Below are positions 52,858 to 62,870 of a DNA stretch of 64,000 nt, piece after piece. Within the stretch, counting starts at the first letter, position 1, and every line of letters starts with the position of its first letter. Source of the stretch: Leptolyngbya sp. Lineage in GTDB: Bacteria; Cyanobacteriota; Cyanobacteriia; Leptolyngbyales; Leptolyngbyaceae. The stretch spans positions 1 to 64,000 of the forward strand of contig QBMH01000003.1 of the NCBI GenBank assembly GCA_003249025.1, in the 5' to 3' direction. The position numbers and the translations under genes were made by a program. The notes below the pieces were generated by a model that saw nothing but the letters and a program-made list of their open reading frames with translations, ran no database searches and was not told the origin of the DNA.

Positions 52858-54636
52858 TTACTTAACATTTCTTTTGCTTTTGCCTACTTCTTTCTCAGAA
52901 ATAGAGTTTGATGGAGGTATTTTCCAGAGTTTCTCTAGGGTAAGCGCACTCGATAACTTGCCGTAGGTTTGTTCTAGCGTTGCTTTGAGGTTTCTAGACG
53001 GGCGAAACGCGATCGCAGTGTTTCCTTGAAGGGCTACTTTAAACTCAGGCGTAGTTATAAATTCCGGATCTTTTACTAATAAAAAGTTAACGGGTTTATT
53101 CAATCGGTAGCTCAGAGAAAGCAGATCGCCCGTATTCGTATAGTCATCTCCAATATCGCTAATGATCAGTGGGTTAGGCGTTTGATTAATCACATCAGCA
53201 GTTTTGTCATTGGCATAGCTCAAGTCTTTGTTCCACCAACTGGTGGAAAGGGCGCTAACCGTCAGTGAAATGAGACAACCCGTTAGCAAAACAGCTAGGG
53301 TGCCGCGCCACAGAAATGGGACAAGCGGCGTAGTTGGGGAGGCAGGCTGCTGCGATCGCCCACTATAAAGCGTTTTCATGGATAGCTTGGTTGCTAAAAA
53401 GTAGGCAACTGCAAGCTGTACTCCCGGAAAGCTGGAAATGAGATAGCGACTGACCGCAGAGCGTTTATTGCCCAATACCAAATCTGGGATTGCCAGCAGC
53501 AAAAACGGCACCAGGATGGAGGTCAACACAAACAGCCAAGTGCTGGGACGAGTGTTTCGGCAGAGGCTATAGAGCGATACCAGAATCAAGAGCAGCACGG
53601 GCACCCTGAGCCAGTAGTTCCAGGGATTATCGAAGCCAAAATCCAGGTCGAAAAATAGGGCTGTAAAGCTGAGTGTCCAGAGTTTTAGCAGGTAGTCAAT
53701 TCCTGGAGAAAACTGTGTCCAATCGGTGGTGGCAAAGGCACGCTGGGCATTGACGATCATCACTCCAAGCCATGGCAGATAGAGAATGATTGCCCCGGAG
53801 ATCGCGCCTGCAAATCCCATCAGAGTGTTTTTGAGTGGTGTGCCTGTACTTTGAAACACCCATGCATCCAGACCTACATAAGCAGCGTGTCCTGCTAGGG
53901 TTAAGGCAAAAAATGGATGGGTGTATAGCCCAATCGCGACAGAGAAGCCATAGAGTGCCCAGCAATGCCAGAGCGGTGGCGGCTTACGATAGTGATGAGA
54001 ACGTTGGGGCGGTGGGGCATTCGTCAAACGCAATGCCCGTAATAATAAATAGCTGCTGACCACGACCATGACTGTGAGTAAGCTATATTGTCGCGCTGTT
54101 TGAGCAAACAACACATCAAAGGGAGACAGCGCTAATAAGGTTGTTGCCAGCAATGCAATCTCATGAGAAGCAAACAGTTCCCAGGCAAGGGCATACATGG
54201 CAGGCAGTGCCAGCAGGCTAATCAACGCTGGTAGCGATCGCGTTACGGTTAACGGGCTGTGAAATATCCACTCTAGGGGCGCTCCCAAGGCTTGCATCCA
54301 AAACCGCGTCATCAAAAAATAGAGCGGTGGATGTTGAGGATCTTCCACTGCCAGCGATCTCAGCGTATCGAGCGGCGTACTTCCTGGCTTAATCCGCTGA
54401 AACTTTTGCAACTCGCTAGTCGCAATCACCCGATTTTGAAATAACTCCTCATCGATTTCGCCCCGTGTATAGCCTGCTGCCCTTAGGGAGGTGTAAGTTT
54501 CATCATGCCAGTAGACTTTGTGGTTCAAATTAACGAAGCGAAACACCACTCCAAGAGCCATCAAGCCGACCAGCAGCCATTTGAGCCAAAGAGGAAAGCG
54601 AATTCGTTCAGCGCTCGATTTCAAAGGGTGCAGCAC
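52858..54636 (-). CDS. GT39-type (PMT-like) glycosyltransferase, membrane protein
   Basis: A 592-residue polytopic protein with about ten to twelve hydrophobic helices. The first loop holds VNLNHKVYWHDETYTSLRAA with the Asp-Glu pair expected of the catalytic loop of GT-C enzymes (ArnT/PMT group), and PQHPPLYFLMTRFWMQALGA follows. The last 130 residues are a soluble domain outside the membrane. Such enzymes use polyprenyl-phosphate sugars to modify proteins or lipids. The acceptor is unknown. It starts at GTG with AGGA seven bases upstream. Confidence 0.85.
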   Translation of the reverse strand: MLHPLKSSAERIRFPLWLKWLLVGLMALGVVFRFVNLNHKVYWHDETYTSLRAAGYTRGEIDEELFQNRVIATSELQKFQRIKPGSTPLDTLRSLAVEDPQHPPLYFLMTRFWMQALGAPLEWIFHSPLTVTRSLPALISLLALPAMYALAWELFASHEIALLATTLLALSPFDVLFAQTARQYSLLTVMVVVSSYLLLRALRLTNAPPPQRSHHYRKPPPLWHCWALYGFSVAIGLYTHPFFALTLAGHAAYVGLDAWVFQSTGTPLKNTLMGFAGAISGAIILYLPWLGVMIVNAQRAFATTDWTQFSPGIDYLLKLWTLSFTALFFDLDFGFDNPWNYWLRVPVLLLILVSLYSLCRNTRPSTWLFVLTSILVPFLLLAIPDLVLGNKRSAVSRYLISSFPGVQLAVAYFLATKLSMKTLYSGRSQQPASPTTPLVPFLWRGTLAVLLTGCLISLTVSALSTSWWNKDLSYANDKTADVINQTPNPLIISDIGDDYTNTGDLLSLSYRLNKPVNFLLVKDPEFITTPEFKVALQGNTAIAFRPSRNLKATLEQTYGKLSSALTLEKLWKIPPSNSISEKEVGKSKRNVK

Positions 54637-54791
54637 AAATCAATCCTAAATAACGGTTGAATTATCCAGTGTTGTTAGTAGCAGGATAGAGGACAACGAA
54701 GGTTTTATTGATGTGACTCTAAAATCACATTAAAAATCAGCAATATTTGGCGAAAGTATAGAGATAAAAGCAGTGAGACGAAAAGACTAGA

Positions 54792-55463
54792 TTAAAGTTC
54801 TGACGAAGACTGAGCCTCTACCCTGGTTGAATTAGACGACACACCTAAACCAAAAAGCTTTGGCAGAATTAATCCAGACTGCGCCTGATAGGTCGCAAAC
54901 TCTGGATACCGCGCCAGGGATTGATCTTTCTTTCGCATATTGGGCACAAAAACAATGCTGACAAACGCTGCCAGAATTAGCCATGGCACCCAATGGCAGG
55001 CTAGCAACGCAAACGAACTGTAGATCAAAATTTCGCCCAGGTAGTTGGTATTGCGACACTTTGCAAAAAAACCTTCCGTAATCAATCCAGGCTTATATTT
55101 CAAGGTGTAGTATTTTTGAGCATCGCTAGTGTAATGCAAGAAGACTCCCACAATGTTACAGGCGATCGCCCCAGCAACCAACGACAAAGGCGGCACCACC
55201 CCGGAGCGAATCAATAGAAAAGGCGCAACCCAATACAGCCCCAACATCAAAAAGGTAATAATTCCCATTCCCAGAGTTGTTTTCTGTTCCCACTGTCTGT
55301 CGGGATAAATTCGATCTTTGACTAGCCAAAGAATGCCATAAGTACCATGCAGCGCTAGATAGACCCACGCACCCAACGTGAAATTTTGATACGCCACCAT
55401 TAGCCCAAATACGAATGGGGTAGTCAAGCCCTTATGCCAATTGATCGCGTGTTTTAGCTGCAT
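54792..55463 (-). CDS. Isoprenylcysteine methyltransferase-like membrane protein
   Basis: This protein of about 223 residues has five or so hydrophobic helices. Its C-terminal half carries the ICMT/DUF1295-type SAM-binding features: KPGLITEGFFAKCRNTNYLG, then EILIYSSFALLACHW and VPNMRKKDQSLARYPEFATY. It is likely a SAM-dependent methyltransferase acting on a lipid or membrane substrate. The frame extends 15 codons upstream, but the ATG at 55463 has AAGGAG eight bases before it and is preferred. Confidence 0.8.
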   Translation of the reverse strand: MQLKHAINWHKGLTTPFVFGLMVAYQNFTLGAWVYLALHGTYGILWLVKDRIYPDRQWEQKTTLGMGIITFLMLGLYWVAPFLLIRSGVVPPLSLVAGAIACNIVGVFLHYTSDAQKYYTLKYKPGLITEGFFAKCRNTNYLGEILIYSSFALLACHWVPWLILAAFVSIVFVPNMRKKDQSLARYPEFATYQAQSGLILPKLFGLGVSSNSTRVEAQSSSEL

Positions 55464-55622
55464 CTCGATCGCTCCTTTCTCTCCAAACAATGGGTTGACA
55501 CAGTTCATATCAACTTACCTTACCTATAGCAGGTGATGGATTGGAGAAGTTAGGGTGTAGATGAATCAGGAAATTTCCTGAAACAGGCTGAAATTCTCTG
55601 ATTAGCTTGAGGAAGGCATACG

Positions 55623-57227
55623 GTGGGAGATGACATGGGAATTGAGCCAGCGATCGCGCAAAGCAGATCCCTCACGGGAAGCACACCTCAAGCCACTTGG
55701 TACAATCCCTTGGGGCGGCGGTTAGCCTTGGTGATCGGCGCGCCCAGCATGGCTCAGTTACTGGGCAGTGCCTTTAACATTTGGTACAACTTCACCTACA
55801 TTCGCCCGTTGTTGAACGCTGAGCAACTGTCGGTGTTTTTAGGCACCGTGGTGGTGTTTAATGCGGTGGTTTACCCTGTGGGTGCGGCATTATGGATTTG
55901 GACAGTCTTGGTTCTGCATCGCCCTTGTCAAAAGCTGCTGCACAATCAACCGATTTCAGCCGATCGCCTGCTCAAAGCCCGACAGCGCGTGATCAATTTG
56001 CCTTGGTGGGGCATGGCGATATCGGGTAGTCTCTGGCTGTTTTGCATTCCAGTTTTTTTATTGACGCTCTCCTTGGCTCCGGGTACGCTTAACCCCCGCA
56101 TCTGGTTTGATTTGCCCATCTCGTTCATCGTGGCAACCCTGATTGCCACCACTCACGGCTTTTTCTCCATCGAACTGTTGACTCAGCAGTTGCTCTATCC
56201 GATTTTGTTTCAAGATGCTCACCCCGCCCAGACCCCCGGCACTTTTCCCCTCAATTTGCGCTGGCGCTGGGTGTTTTTGGCATTTTGCGGCAGCATTTGC
56301 CCGATCGCCTCGCTGTTGTTGCTGGTCGTTGCGCCCCATACCTGTGAACAAAAAGATGCCTGGTTTGCGATCGCGGTGGGCACCTTGGGCATTGTTTTCA
56401 GCCTGACAAGCGCCTGGATGGTCAGCCAACTGGTGACTGAACCGATTAAAGAACTCCAGCGCGTGGCAACTGAAGTGGCGAACGGCAACCTAAAAGCCCG
56501 GATTACGTCCTTACGCGCCGATGAATTTGGTCCACTGATTGATGAAGTCAACCATCTAATTGAAGAACTTCAAGAAAAGCAACATCTGCGAGAAACCTTT
56601 GGGCAGCATGTAGGCGAACAAGCCGCCAGTCAACTTTTGCGCCGTAACCCCAACTTGGGCGGCATTGAACAAGAACTAACCGTCGTATTTGCCGATTTGC
56701 GAAACTTTACCCGTCGTTGCTCCACCGAATCGCCACAAAACATTGTGACGCTGCTCAATCTGTTTCTCACCGAGATGGTGGAGATTGTGGAGCAACGCCA
56801 CGGTGGTATGGTCAACAAGTTTTTGGGCGATGGCTTTATGGCGCTGTTTGGGGTGGGCGAAAACCTGCCTGACCACGCAGAACAAGCCGTGACCGCCGCT
56901 CAAGAGATGTTGGTGAGTTTGCAAGGCATCAATCGTTACCTGGAACAGCAGGGATTGGCTCCTTTAGCCATGGGGGTGGGCATTCACACTGGAATTGCGG
57001 TGGTGGGTAGCATTGGCTCCAGTCGGCGGTTGGAATATACGGCGATCGGCAACACGATCAACATTGCCTCACGGGTGGAATCGCTGACTAAGGAGGTGGG
57101 AGAGCCGATTTTGCTGACAGATGCAACCCAACAAGCACTACCAGCAAGCTTTTTAACGGAAGCTCTGCCGCCTCATCCGGTTAAAGGACAGTCCAAACCG
57201 CTGAATATTTATCGGGTAAAAGGGTAA
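55623..57227 (+). CDS. Class III adenylate cyclase with six-helix N-terminus and HAMP
   Basis: A 534-residue receptor cyclase. Residues 25-280 contain about six hydrophobic helices. A HAMP domain follows (EPIKELQRVATEVANGNLKA), then a class III cyclase domain (about 345-530). The two metal-binding Asp are Asp358 (VFADLRNF) and Asp403 (FLGDGFMALFG). Lys399 with Thr473 fits an ATP rather than GTP preference. The usual Asp after the second Gly (GDTVN) is Asn477 here. The transition-state Asn/Arg pair INIASR is present. It should make cAMP in response to a membrane or lumenal signal. GTG start with GAGGAAGG upstream. Confidence 0.9.
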   Translation: MGDDMGIEPAIAQSRSLTGSTPQATWYNPLGRRLALVIGAPSMAQLLGSAFNIWYNFTYIRPLLNAEQLSVFLGTVVVFNAVVYPVGAALWIWTVLVLHRPCQKLLHNQPISADRLLKARQRVINLPWWGMAISGSLWLFCIPVFLLTLSLAPGTLNPRIWFDLPISFIVATLIATTHGFFSIELLTQQLLYPILFQDAHPAQTPGTFPLNLRWRWVFLAFCGSICPIASLLLLVVAPHTCEQKDAWFAIAVGTLGIVFSLTSAWMVSQLVTEPIKELQRVATEVANGNLKARITSLRADEFGPLIDEVNHLIEELQEKQHLRETFGQHVGEQAASQLLRRNPNLGGIEQELTVVFADLRNFTRRCSTESPQNIVTLLNLFLTEMVEIVEQRHGGMVNKFLGDGFMALFGVGENLPDHAEQAVTAAQEMLVSLQGINRYLEQQGLAPLAMGVGIHTGIAVVGSIGSSRRLEYTAIGNTINIASRVESLTKEVGEPILLTDATQQALPASFLTEALPPHPVKGQSKPLNIYRVKG

Positions 57228-57330
57228 TTCGTCCTGGCATTCTCGCACTGCCTTGAGGGATTCGCAATAACGATTTGCCAAATGGTAGGGTTAGAAGACA
57301 TGGAAGCTCGTAGGTTGAAATGGAGAAAGC

Positions 57331-58119
57331 ATGGAGTGGAATGAATCAAGCCGCATCGCAGCAGCCGAGCCAATTGTGCAATTTCAGCAGGTTGGGGTGG
57401 AGGCAAATGGGCGAACCCTCCTGTCTGATTTAAGCTTCACGATTCAAAAAGGCGAGCTTTTGGTGCTTTTGGGGCGCAGCGGCTCTGGCAAAACCACCAC
57501 CATGAAATTGATCAATCGCTTACTCACGCCCACCTCTGGACAAGTGCTGGTTCAAGGAAAAGCAACCACGGACTGGGATGAAATTCAACTGCGGCGGCAA
57601 ATTGGCTATGTGATTCAAGAAACCGGGCTGTTTCCCCATTTTACGATTGAGCAAAATGTGGGAGTGGTGCCCACGTTACAAGGGGAGAAACCCCAGCGGG
57701 TGAAAGCGCGTGCCCATGAATTGCTGCACAAGGTGGGGCTTGATCCGGCTGAATTTGCCAGTCGCTATCCGCATCAACTGTCGGGGGGACAACGGCAGCG
57801 GGTAGGCGTGGCGCGATCGCTGGCTGCTGACCCGCCAATTTTGCTGATGGATGAACCGTTTGGCGCGCTCGATCCGATCACTCGTATGGAATTGCAACAG
57901 GAGTTTCGCCGATTGCAGCAGGATCTCAATAAAACTGTCGTGTTTGTCACCCACGACATTCAAGAAGCCTTCATTTTGGCATCCCGGATCGGCTTGCTGG
58001 AAAATGGACGCTTGGTGGAACTAGCCACCCCGGAAGCATTTGCGCGATCGCCCCATCCCGAAGCCCAAACCTTTCTTAACACGCTGAGATCGGTTCCTGA
58101 ATTTGTAGTGGGAGCTTAA
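57331..58119 (+). CDS. ABC transporter ATPase, osmoprotectant (OpuCA/ProV) type
   Basis: A 262-residue ATPase with Walker A LLGRSGSGKTTTMKLINRLL, Q-loop QETGLFPHFTIEQNV, signature LSGGQRQRVGVARSL and Walker B LLMDEPFGALDPI. The sequence is nearest to the quaternary-amine/glycine betaine uptake class, but has no CBS domains at the C-terminus (OpuCA often has them). It lies three bases upstream of the permease gene. No binding-protein gene is in the operon. Confidence 0.85.
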   Translation: MEWNESSRIAAAEPIVQFQQVGVEANGRTLLSDLSFTIQKGELLVLLGRSGSGKTTTMKLINRLLTPTSGQVLVQGKATTDWDEIQLRRQIGYVIQETGLFPHFTIEQNVGVVPTLQGEKPQRVKARAHELLHKVGLDPAEFASRYPHQLSGGQRQRVGVARSLAADPPILLMDEPFGALDPITRMELQQEFRRLQQDLNKTVVFVTHDIQEAFILASRIGLLENGRLVELATPEAFARSPHPEAQTFLNTLRSVPEFVVGA

Positions 58120-58122
58120 CCC

Positions 58123-58746
58123 ATGCAAGATTTCTTTTTGATTCGCTATGGCTCCGAGATTGTGCAGCGCACGGGCGAACACCTGCTACTGGTAGGCGTT
58201 GCCGTCGCGATCGCCATTCTGATTAGTATTCCCCTGGGTGTGTTGATCACGCGCAAAAAATCACTGCGCCAGCCGGTACTCGCGATCGCCAACATTCTGC
58301 AAACCATTCCTAGCTTGGCGCTGTTTGGCTTGTTGATTCCCCTGGTCGGCATTGGCGCAGTTCCCGCCATTATTGCCCTGACGGTTTATTCCTTCCTGCC
58401 GATCATCCGCAACACCTACACAGGCATTATGAATGTTGATCCCGCCGTGCGCGAAGCGGGACGGGGTATGGGCATGACCGATTGGCAACTGCTGTCTCGT
58501 GTGGAACTGCCGCTGGCATTGGGCGTGATTTTGGCAGGAGTGCGGGTCGCCGTCGTGATTGCCGTGGGCATTGCGACCATTGCAGCCGCGATCGGGGCAG
58601 GCGGTTTGGGCGTGTTTATTTTTCGCGGGATCGCCGTGGTCAACAACCAATTGATTTTGGCAGGAGCCGTTCCCGCCGCCGCGATCGCCCTGATTGCCGA
58701 CTATGGCATTGGCTTCCTAGAACGACAACTTACGGTGAAACGCTAA
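58123..58746 (+). CDS. ABC transporter permease, osmoprotectant (OpuCB) type
   Basis: A 207-residue permease with five hydrophobic helices (LLLVGVAVAIAILISIPLGV being the first). The ATPase-contact loop is NVDPAVREAGRGMGMTDWQL, followed by LSRVELPLALGVILAGVRVA. It matches OpuCB/OpuCD-type permeases for betaine, choline or related amines. A fused or adjacent substrate-binding protein is absent, so the partner must be elsewhere or the transporter is incomplete. Confidence 0.88.
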   Translation: MQDFFLIRYGSEIVQRTGEHLLLVGVAVAIAILISIPLGVLITRKKSLRQPVLAIANILQTIPSLALFGLLIPLVGIGAVPAIIALTVYSFLPIIRNTYTGIMNVDPAVREAGRGMGMTDWQLLSRVELPLALGVILAGVRVAVVIAVGIATIAAAIGAGGLGVFIFRGIAVVNNQLILAGAVPAAAIALIADYGIGFLERQLTVKR

Positions 58747-58853
58747 CCAGTTGTAAGGTTTGGCATTCGGAACATTATTCTTGGATAAATTGCGGCGATC
58801 ATTGCCCGTAGCTCGCTGCCCACAGGGTATGCCGAACCCCTACCAAAACTCTC

Positions 58854-59228
<375 letters not shown>

Positions 59229-59276
59229 CTACTAAAAGACTAGCGCTCCCTGCTGTTTGGCAAGCCTATTTACAGC

Positions 59277-59313
59277 AAAGAAGTTGCCTAGCGGTTTCCC
59301 AGACAACTTCTTT
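59277..59313 (-). terminator. Hairpin downstream of the GH19-like gene
   Basis: AAAGAAGTTG (59277-59286) and CAACTTCTTT (59304-59313) pair perfectly around a 17-base loop. It lies 31 bases past the stop of the gene at 59344 and before the HIT gene; its trailing T-run is weak. Confidence 0.6.
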
Positions 59314-59343
59314 ACATTGACATTTCTATGCTAAATCGATCGC

Positions 59344-60072
59344 TTACCTAAGAACCTCACAAGCTTTGTTGTAGTAATGCTGGCGATCATCCAAGCCGTT
59401 GTAACCACCATTGACGCACTTGGTCACCTGCTCGACGGTTGCCCCTTCATCACAGTATGAATTCATATCATTGTTGTGCCACCAAAAACCAGCACTGGTA
59501 AAGGGGTAGGTTGTCGCAACATAGTCGCAGCCTTCCATCACCCGTGGATCGGCAAGCAATTTAGACAACGCTTCATAATTGGATCGCCCTGTCAACTGGA
59601 TTACTCCAGCACCTTTAAACCGAGGACCATCGCCGGGGTTGATATTACCCAAATCATCCCGTCCTTCTAGGTAGCTGCCATCATCTAGCTCTCGTAGCCA
59701 CTGTAGCCCACCTGATTCATGAGCGATTTGGCTTAAAAAGTGCCGCATTCTAGCAGGTGTATTGATTTGGTATCGAATTAAGCACTGGTTCAAATCTTTT
59801 AACAGATCGCTAGAAATGTCGCTGCCAAAAATAGCATCTGCTTGCTGCTTGGAGATTGTGTATAGCCCATCCCAATGCTGATTGAAGATATAAAAGGTGC
59901 CGCTGTTTGCAGCTAAAGTAATTTTGCTATGTCCACCATCAGCAGGTTCAATCTCATCTATGCCATAGCATTTGCCAATAGGAACAGCAATCATTTCAGT
60001 GGGTTGCAGTTCCGAAGAGCATACAGGCTTTTTCTTTAGCTTGGTTTCAAGTGTGGCAGTGATAGTTTGCAT
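59344..60072 (-). CDS. GH19-type chitinase/muramidase-like protein with N-terminal module
   Basis: The protein of about 242 residues has two parts. Residues 5-65 form a small module (TLETKLKKKPVCSSELQPTE, then GKCYGIDEIEPADGGHSKIT) that resembles the start of the C39-type peptidase at 43209. From about 75 on is a GH19-like lytic domain with candidate catalytic Glu119 in AHESGGLQW, then GPRFKGAGVIQLTGRSNYE and a C-terminal VNGGYNGLDDRQHYYNKAC. It resembles endolysins and chitinase-like muramidases that cut peptidoglycan. No signal peptide is seen. GGAGAAG before the ATG at 60072 supports this start over the ATG at 60084. Confidence 0.8.
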   Translation of the reverse strand: MQTITATLETKLKKKPVCSSELQPTEMIAVPIGKCYGIDEIEPADGGHSKITLAANSGTFYIFNQHWDGLYTISKQQADAIFGSDISSDLLKDLNQCLIRYQINTPARMRHFLSQIAHESGGLQWLRELDDGSYLEGRDDLGNINPGDGPRFKGAGVIQLTGRSNYEALSKLLADPRVMEGCDYVATTYPFTSAGFWWHNNDMNSYCDEGATVEQVTKCVNGGYNGLDDRQHYYNKACEVLR

Positions 60073-60084
60073 CCGCTTCTCCAT

Positions 60085-60871
60085 AAGTGAAAAAGAATCT
60101 CGTAAAGCGATGGCGCATCAAAAATCAACACTTAATTGTGTTTATCTAGCTTGAATGAAGCCATAGCTTTGAGCGTTATAAAAAAGACGGTCGAGGAAAG
60201 CGTGTGTGAATTAATTTGATCTAGAAAAGTAAAATATTTGCTTCCTTGAAAAAATTTCTAGATGCTCTTTGAGAAGTCCCTTGTGTTGATGTTAGAGTTT
60301 CTCCGCGCTGGGGAAAACTATGAGTCAAATGGCGACTAACAGTTCATACTGCGGTGCTAAAGAAGACTGACTAAAGCAACGCCTTGTTATTAAGAGTCGC
60401 CATTTGTCCTGGTTGCTAGTACGCCGAATGAAAAATATCTTGCTCGCTCCCATTAGAGAGAGATCGCCCAAACTCCCACTCAGCAATATTGAAGGTAAGG
60501 AGAATAAAGTTACTAGGTTAAGAAAAGGCTGTGCGTAGAACCACGTAATATCCTGTTCCTAAAGATTAAAGAGTTTATGTGGTCATAACAAGTTCTAAGT
60601 AAAGACTCTGTAAAATAATCAGAATCTCTGCCTTAAGGGGGATGCCAAATCAGTTAATCTACTCACCAGTGAGATTTTCTGGTTGTCCTTATTAGCCACC
60701 GATTTCTCAGATCATCCTTTAAGTGGGTTGAAATGTAAGTTTTTAAGAAATGATTCAATCGCGACAAAGGTGTGCATCTCCTTCTGATTTTCCTAGATCA
60801 AGTTACAAAAACTTCAGGGCAAAACCTTAGGTTTGGCTATCGCATCTACCCCCAAATGAAGGTCATCTACT
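60085..60871. other. 787-base region without genes
   Basis: Both strands lack convincing coding frames. The region is AT-rich. Its one notable structure is a perfect 12-base inverted repeat, listed separately. The promoter of the ECF sigma gene should lie in the last 200 bases, but no clear box pair was recognised. Confidence 0.5.
60326..60406. repeat. Perfect 12-bp inverted repeat with 57-base loop
   Basis: CAAATGGCGACT (60326-60337) and AGTCGCCATTTG (60395-60406) are exact reverse complements. The enclosed 57 bases code for nothing evident. It could be a structured RNA, a MITE remnant or an operator pair. Confidence 0.7.
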
Positions 60872-61576
60872 ATGCAAACACAAGCATTGCTCAACTATGA
60901 GCCTATTGTTGGACACTTAAATGGTTCAAAAAATAAAAAAATTAAATTAAGCTCAACCGCTGTCAACTCTTGGCTGAAACAGATTTCTTTAGGTAACTAT
61001 TCTTGCTTTTGGAATTTATGGGTACAGTATCAAGCTGATTTATACAAACATTGCTTGCGCTGGATGGAAAACAATTCTGCTGATGCTGAGGATGTTTTGA
61101 GTCAGGCAAAGCTCCTAGCTTGGACTAAATTGCAGCAATACGCAAACACGATTACCAACCTTAAAGCTTGGTTGACACGCCTCACCCACAACCTTTGTAT
61201 GGATGTTTGGCGAAAACGACGCAAAGAAGTGATTATCCACGACCCTCAAGAGAGCATCAGCCAAGGACAAATTTTTCTTGCCTCACCCATTGGCACTCCA
61301 GAAAGCTGCTTACTCAATCGTGAGTTGCTGTTAATCATTCATCGATCCATTGAAGAACTCCCCGATCGCCTACTTCAACCGTTTCAATTACGTTTTTTTC
61401 AAGATTGCTCCTATGCCGCGATCGCAGATCATCTCTCCATTACTCAAGGCACAGCCCGCAAGCGAATTCAAGAAGCAAGAGAGTTTCTTCGCCACCGAAT
61501 CACCGTCTATTTAGCTGGAGAATCCAAAATTCACAACTCATACTTCCCTGCCGTCTTTTCTACAGAATCAAACTAG
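60872..61576 (+). CDS. ECF-type RNA polymerase sigma factor
   Basis: The 234-residue protein has a sigma region 2 (about 45-125; FWNLWVQYQADLYKHCLRWM, then DAEDVLSQAKLLAWTKLQQY and NLKAWLTRLTHNLCMDVWRK) and region 4 (about 150-210; ELPDRLLQPFQLRFFQDCSY, then AIADHLSITQGTARKRIQEA). It has no region 3, so it is an ECF factor. The N-terminal 35 and C-terminal 25 residues are variable. No anti-sigma gene follows directly; the next gene is a DUF4231 membrane protein, then a tandem-TIR protein. Whether it controls them is open. Confidence 0.9.
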   Translation: MQTQALLNYEPIVGHLNGSKNKKIKLSSTAVNSWLKQISLGNYSCFWNLWVQYQADLYKHCLRWMENNSADAEDVLSQAKLLAWTKLQQYANTITNLKAWLTRLTHNLCMDVWRKRRKEVIIHDPQESISQGQIFLASPIGTPESCLLNRELLLIIHRSIEELPDRLLQPFQLRFFQDCSYAAIADHLSITQGTARKRIQEAREFLRHRITVYLAGESKIHNSYFPAVFSTESN

Positions 61577-61657
61577 TTAGGATTCACGTTAAAAAGCGAG
61601 GGGTTATTTTTGAAGTCGCTGCCCAATTTTGTATTAAACTAGCTGAGATGAAAAGTT

Positions 61658-62776
61658 ATGGTGGAGCATCACGAGTGGGAGTGGTTAAAACGGGATGATC
61701 TTCCACCCGCTAAAAAAGAGACGGAAACTGGCGATCGCCAGATAGACGATCTTAGGCGCTGGGTTGATACAAATGCTTCCAATTCACCAAAAGCAGAGGA
61801 TTATCCGCGAGACCGTTCTCTGGATCGTCATCGCGAACGAATACGACAGCGTATAGAGGCTGCTAAAATTTGGCTACAAAATAATAGACCGCCCAACGAG
61901 AATGCACAGACCTCCTCTCATCGTGTTCAACCCATTTCAGCGGTAACTTCTTCCACGCCTGAACCACCATCAATTTCTGTCCCTGTAAAGCTGACGGTTG
62001 TTGCGACAAATCCGTCCCTTCCCGTTTCCAGTGTTAGTGCGTCGGCTCCTGCTGTCATTGGCTCATTGCCGTCCACTGCTATTGATGAAAAGCAGCCGAG
62101 CGAACAAAAATTAGTTAAGCAATCCTCCCAAAAACCTATGGCACCGAAGAAAGATGATTATCGCGAGGGTTTGAAGCAAGAGTTTACGAACTTGTTTGAA
62201 ACTCTTGACCTTAAAGACACACAAAAGCACTATCTGCGATCGCGTTGGTTAGACCAAGTACTGTGGATGGAAGGACGGGCTGGTAAGGCACGAGATTTCC
62301 ATTACCGCTTGCGACTGACGACCATCATTGGAGGCGTGCTAATTCCAGCCTTAGTGAGCCTCAATTTTATGGATGCTAACAATGAGCGGCTGAAGCAGTT
62401 TTTGGGAGTGTCTACTTTTGCCCTTAGCCAAATTGTGGCGGTGAGTGCAGCAACAGAGCAATTTTTTAACTATGGTGAGCGCTGGCGACACTATCGACGC
62501 GGTGTGGAATCCCTCAAAACTCAAGGCTGGCAGTTTTTTGAGTTGGGTGGTCCTTATCAAACTTATAAAACTCATGACGAAGCTTTTCATACGTTTGCGG
62601 GGCAAGTAGAGTCAATTCTTCAGCAAGACGTTGAAGTGTATGCGACTCAAGTCACTCAGCCAAAGAAAGATACCGAGCCCAAGGAGAACAGCAACAGTGT
62701 CGCAATCACTAACACTCCAATCAGCAGTGAGGCGAGCAATCGCAGAGAACCTGCTGCTATGAAGACACCCTCTTAG
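61658..62776 (+). CDS. DUF4231 (SLATT-like) membrane protein
   Basis: A 372-residue protein. Residues 1-75 are highly charged (DRSLDRHRERIRQRIEAAK), and 75-165 are Ser/Pro-rich and probably disordered. The DUF4231 domain spans about 165-330: FETLDLKDTQKHYLRSRWLD, two hydrophobic helices (TTIIGGVLIPALVSLNF and FLGVSTFALSQIVAVSAATE), and then ERWRHYRRGVESLKTQGWQF. DUF4231 belongs to the SLATT group, proposed by others to act as membrane effectors in nucleotide-signalling defence systems. The tandem-TIR gene downstream and the ECF sigma upstream are on the same strand. The acidic/Ser-rich tail is variable. Confidence 0.85.
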   Translation: MVEHHEWEWLKRDDLPPAKKETETGDRQIDDLRRWVDTNASNSPKAEDYPRDRSLDRHRERIRQRIEAAKIWLQNNRPPNENAQTSSHRVQPISAVTSSTPEPPSISVPVKLTVVATNPSLPVSSVSASAPAVIGSLPSTAIDEKQPSEQKLVKQSSQKPMAPKKDDYREGLKQEFTNLFETLDLKDTQKHYLRSRWLDQVLWMEGRAGKARDFHYRLRLTTIIGGVLIPALVSLNFMDANNERLKQFLGVSTFALSQIVAVSAATEQFFNYGERWRHYRRGVESLKTQGWQFFELGGPYQTYKTHDEAFHTFAGQVESILQQDVEVYATQVTQPKKDTEPKENSNSVAITNTPISSEASNRREPAAMKTPS

Positions 62777-62870
62777 AGTGAGAAAAAGGTCTTACAGCGA
62801 TCGCTGTAAGACCCATATACAATTCTGTAACGCGTTCCTAAGTAATCAGCGAGTATCTCTAAAACAATAC

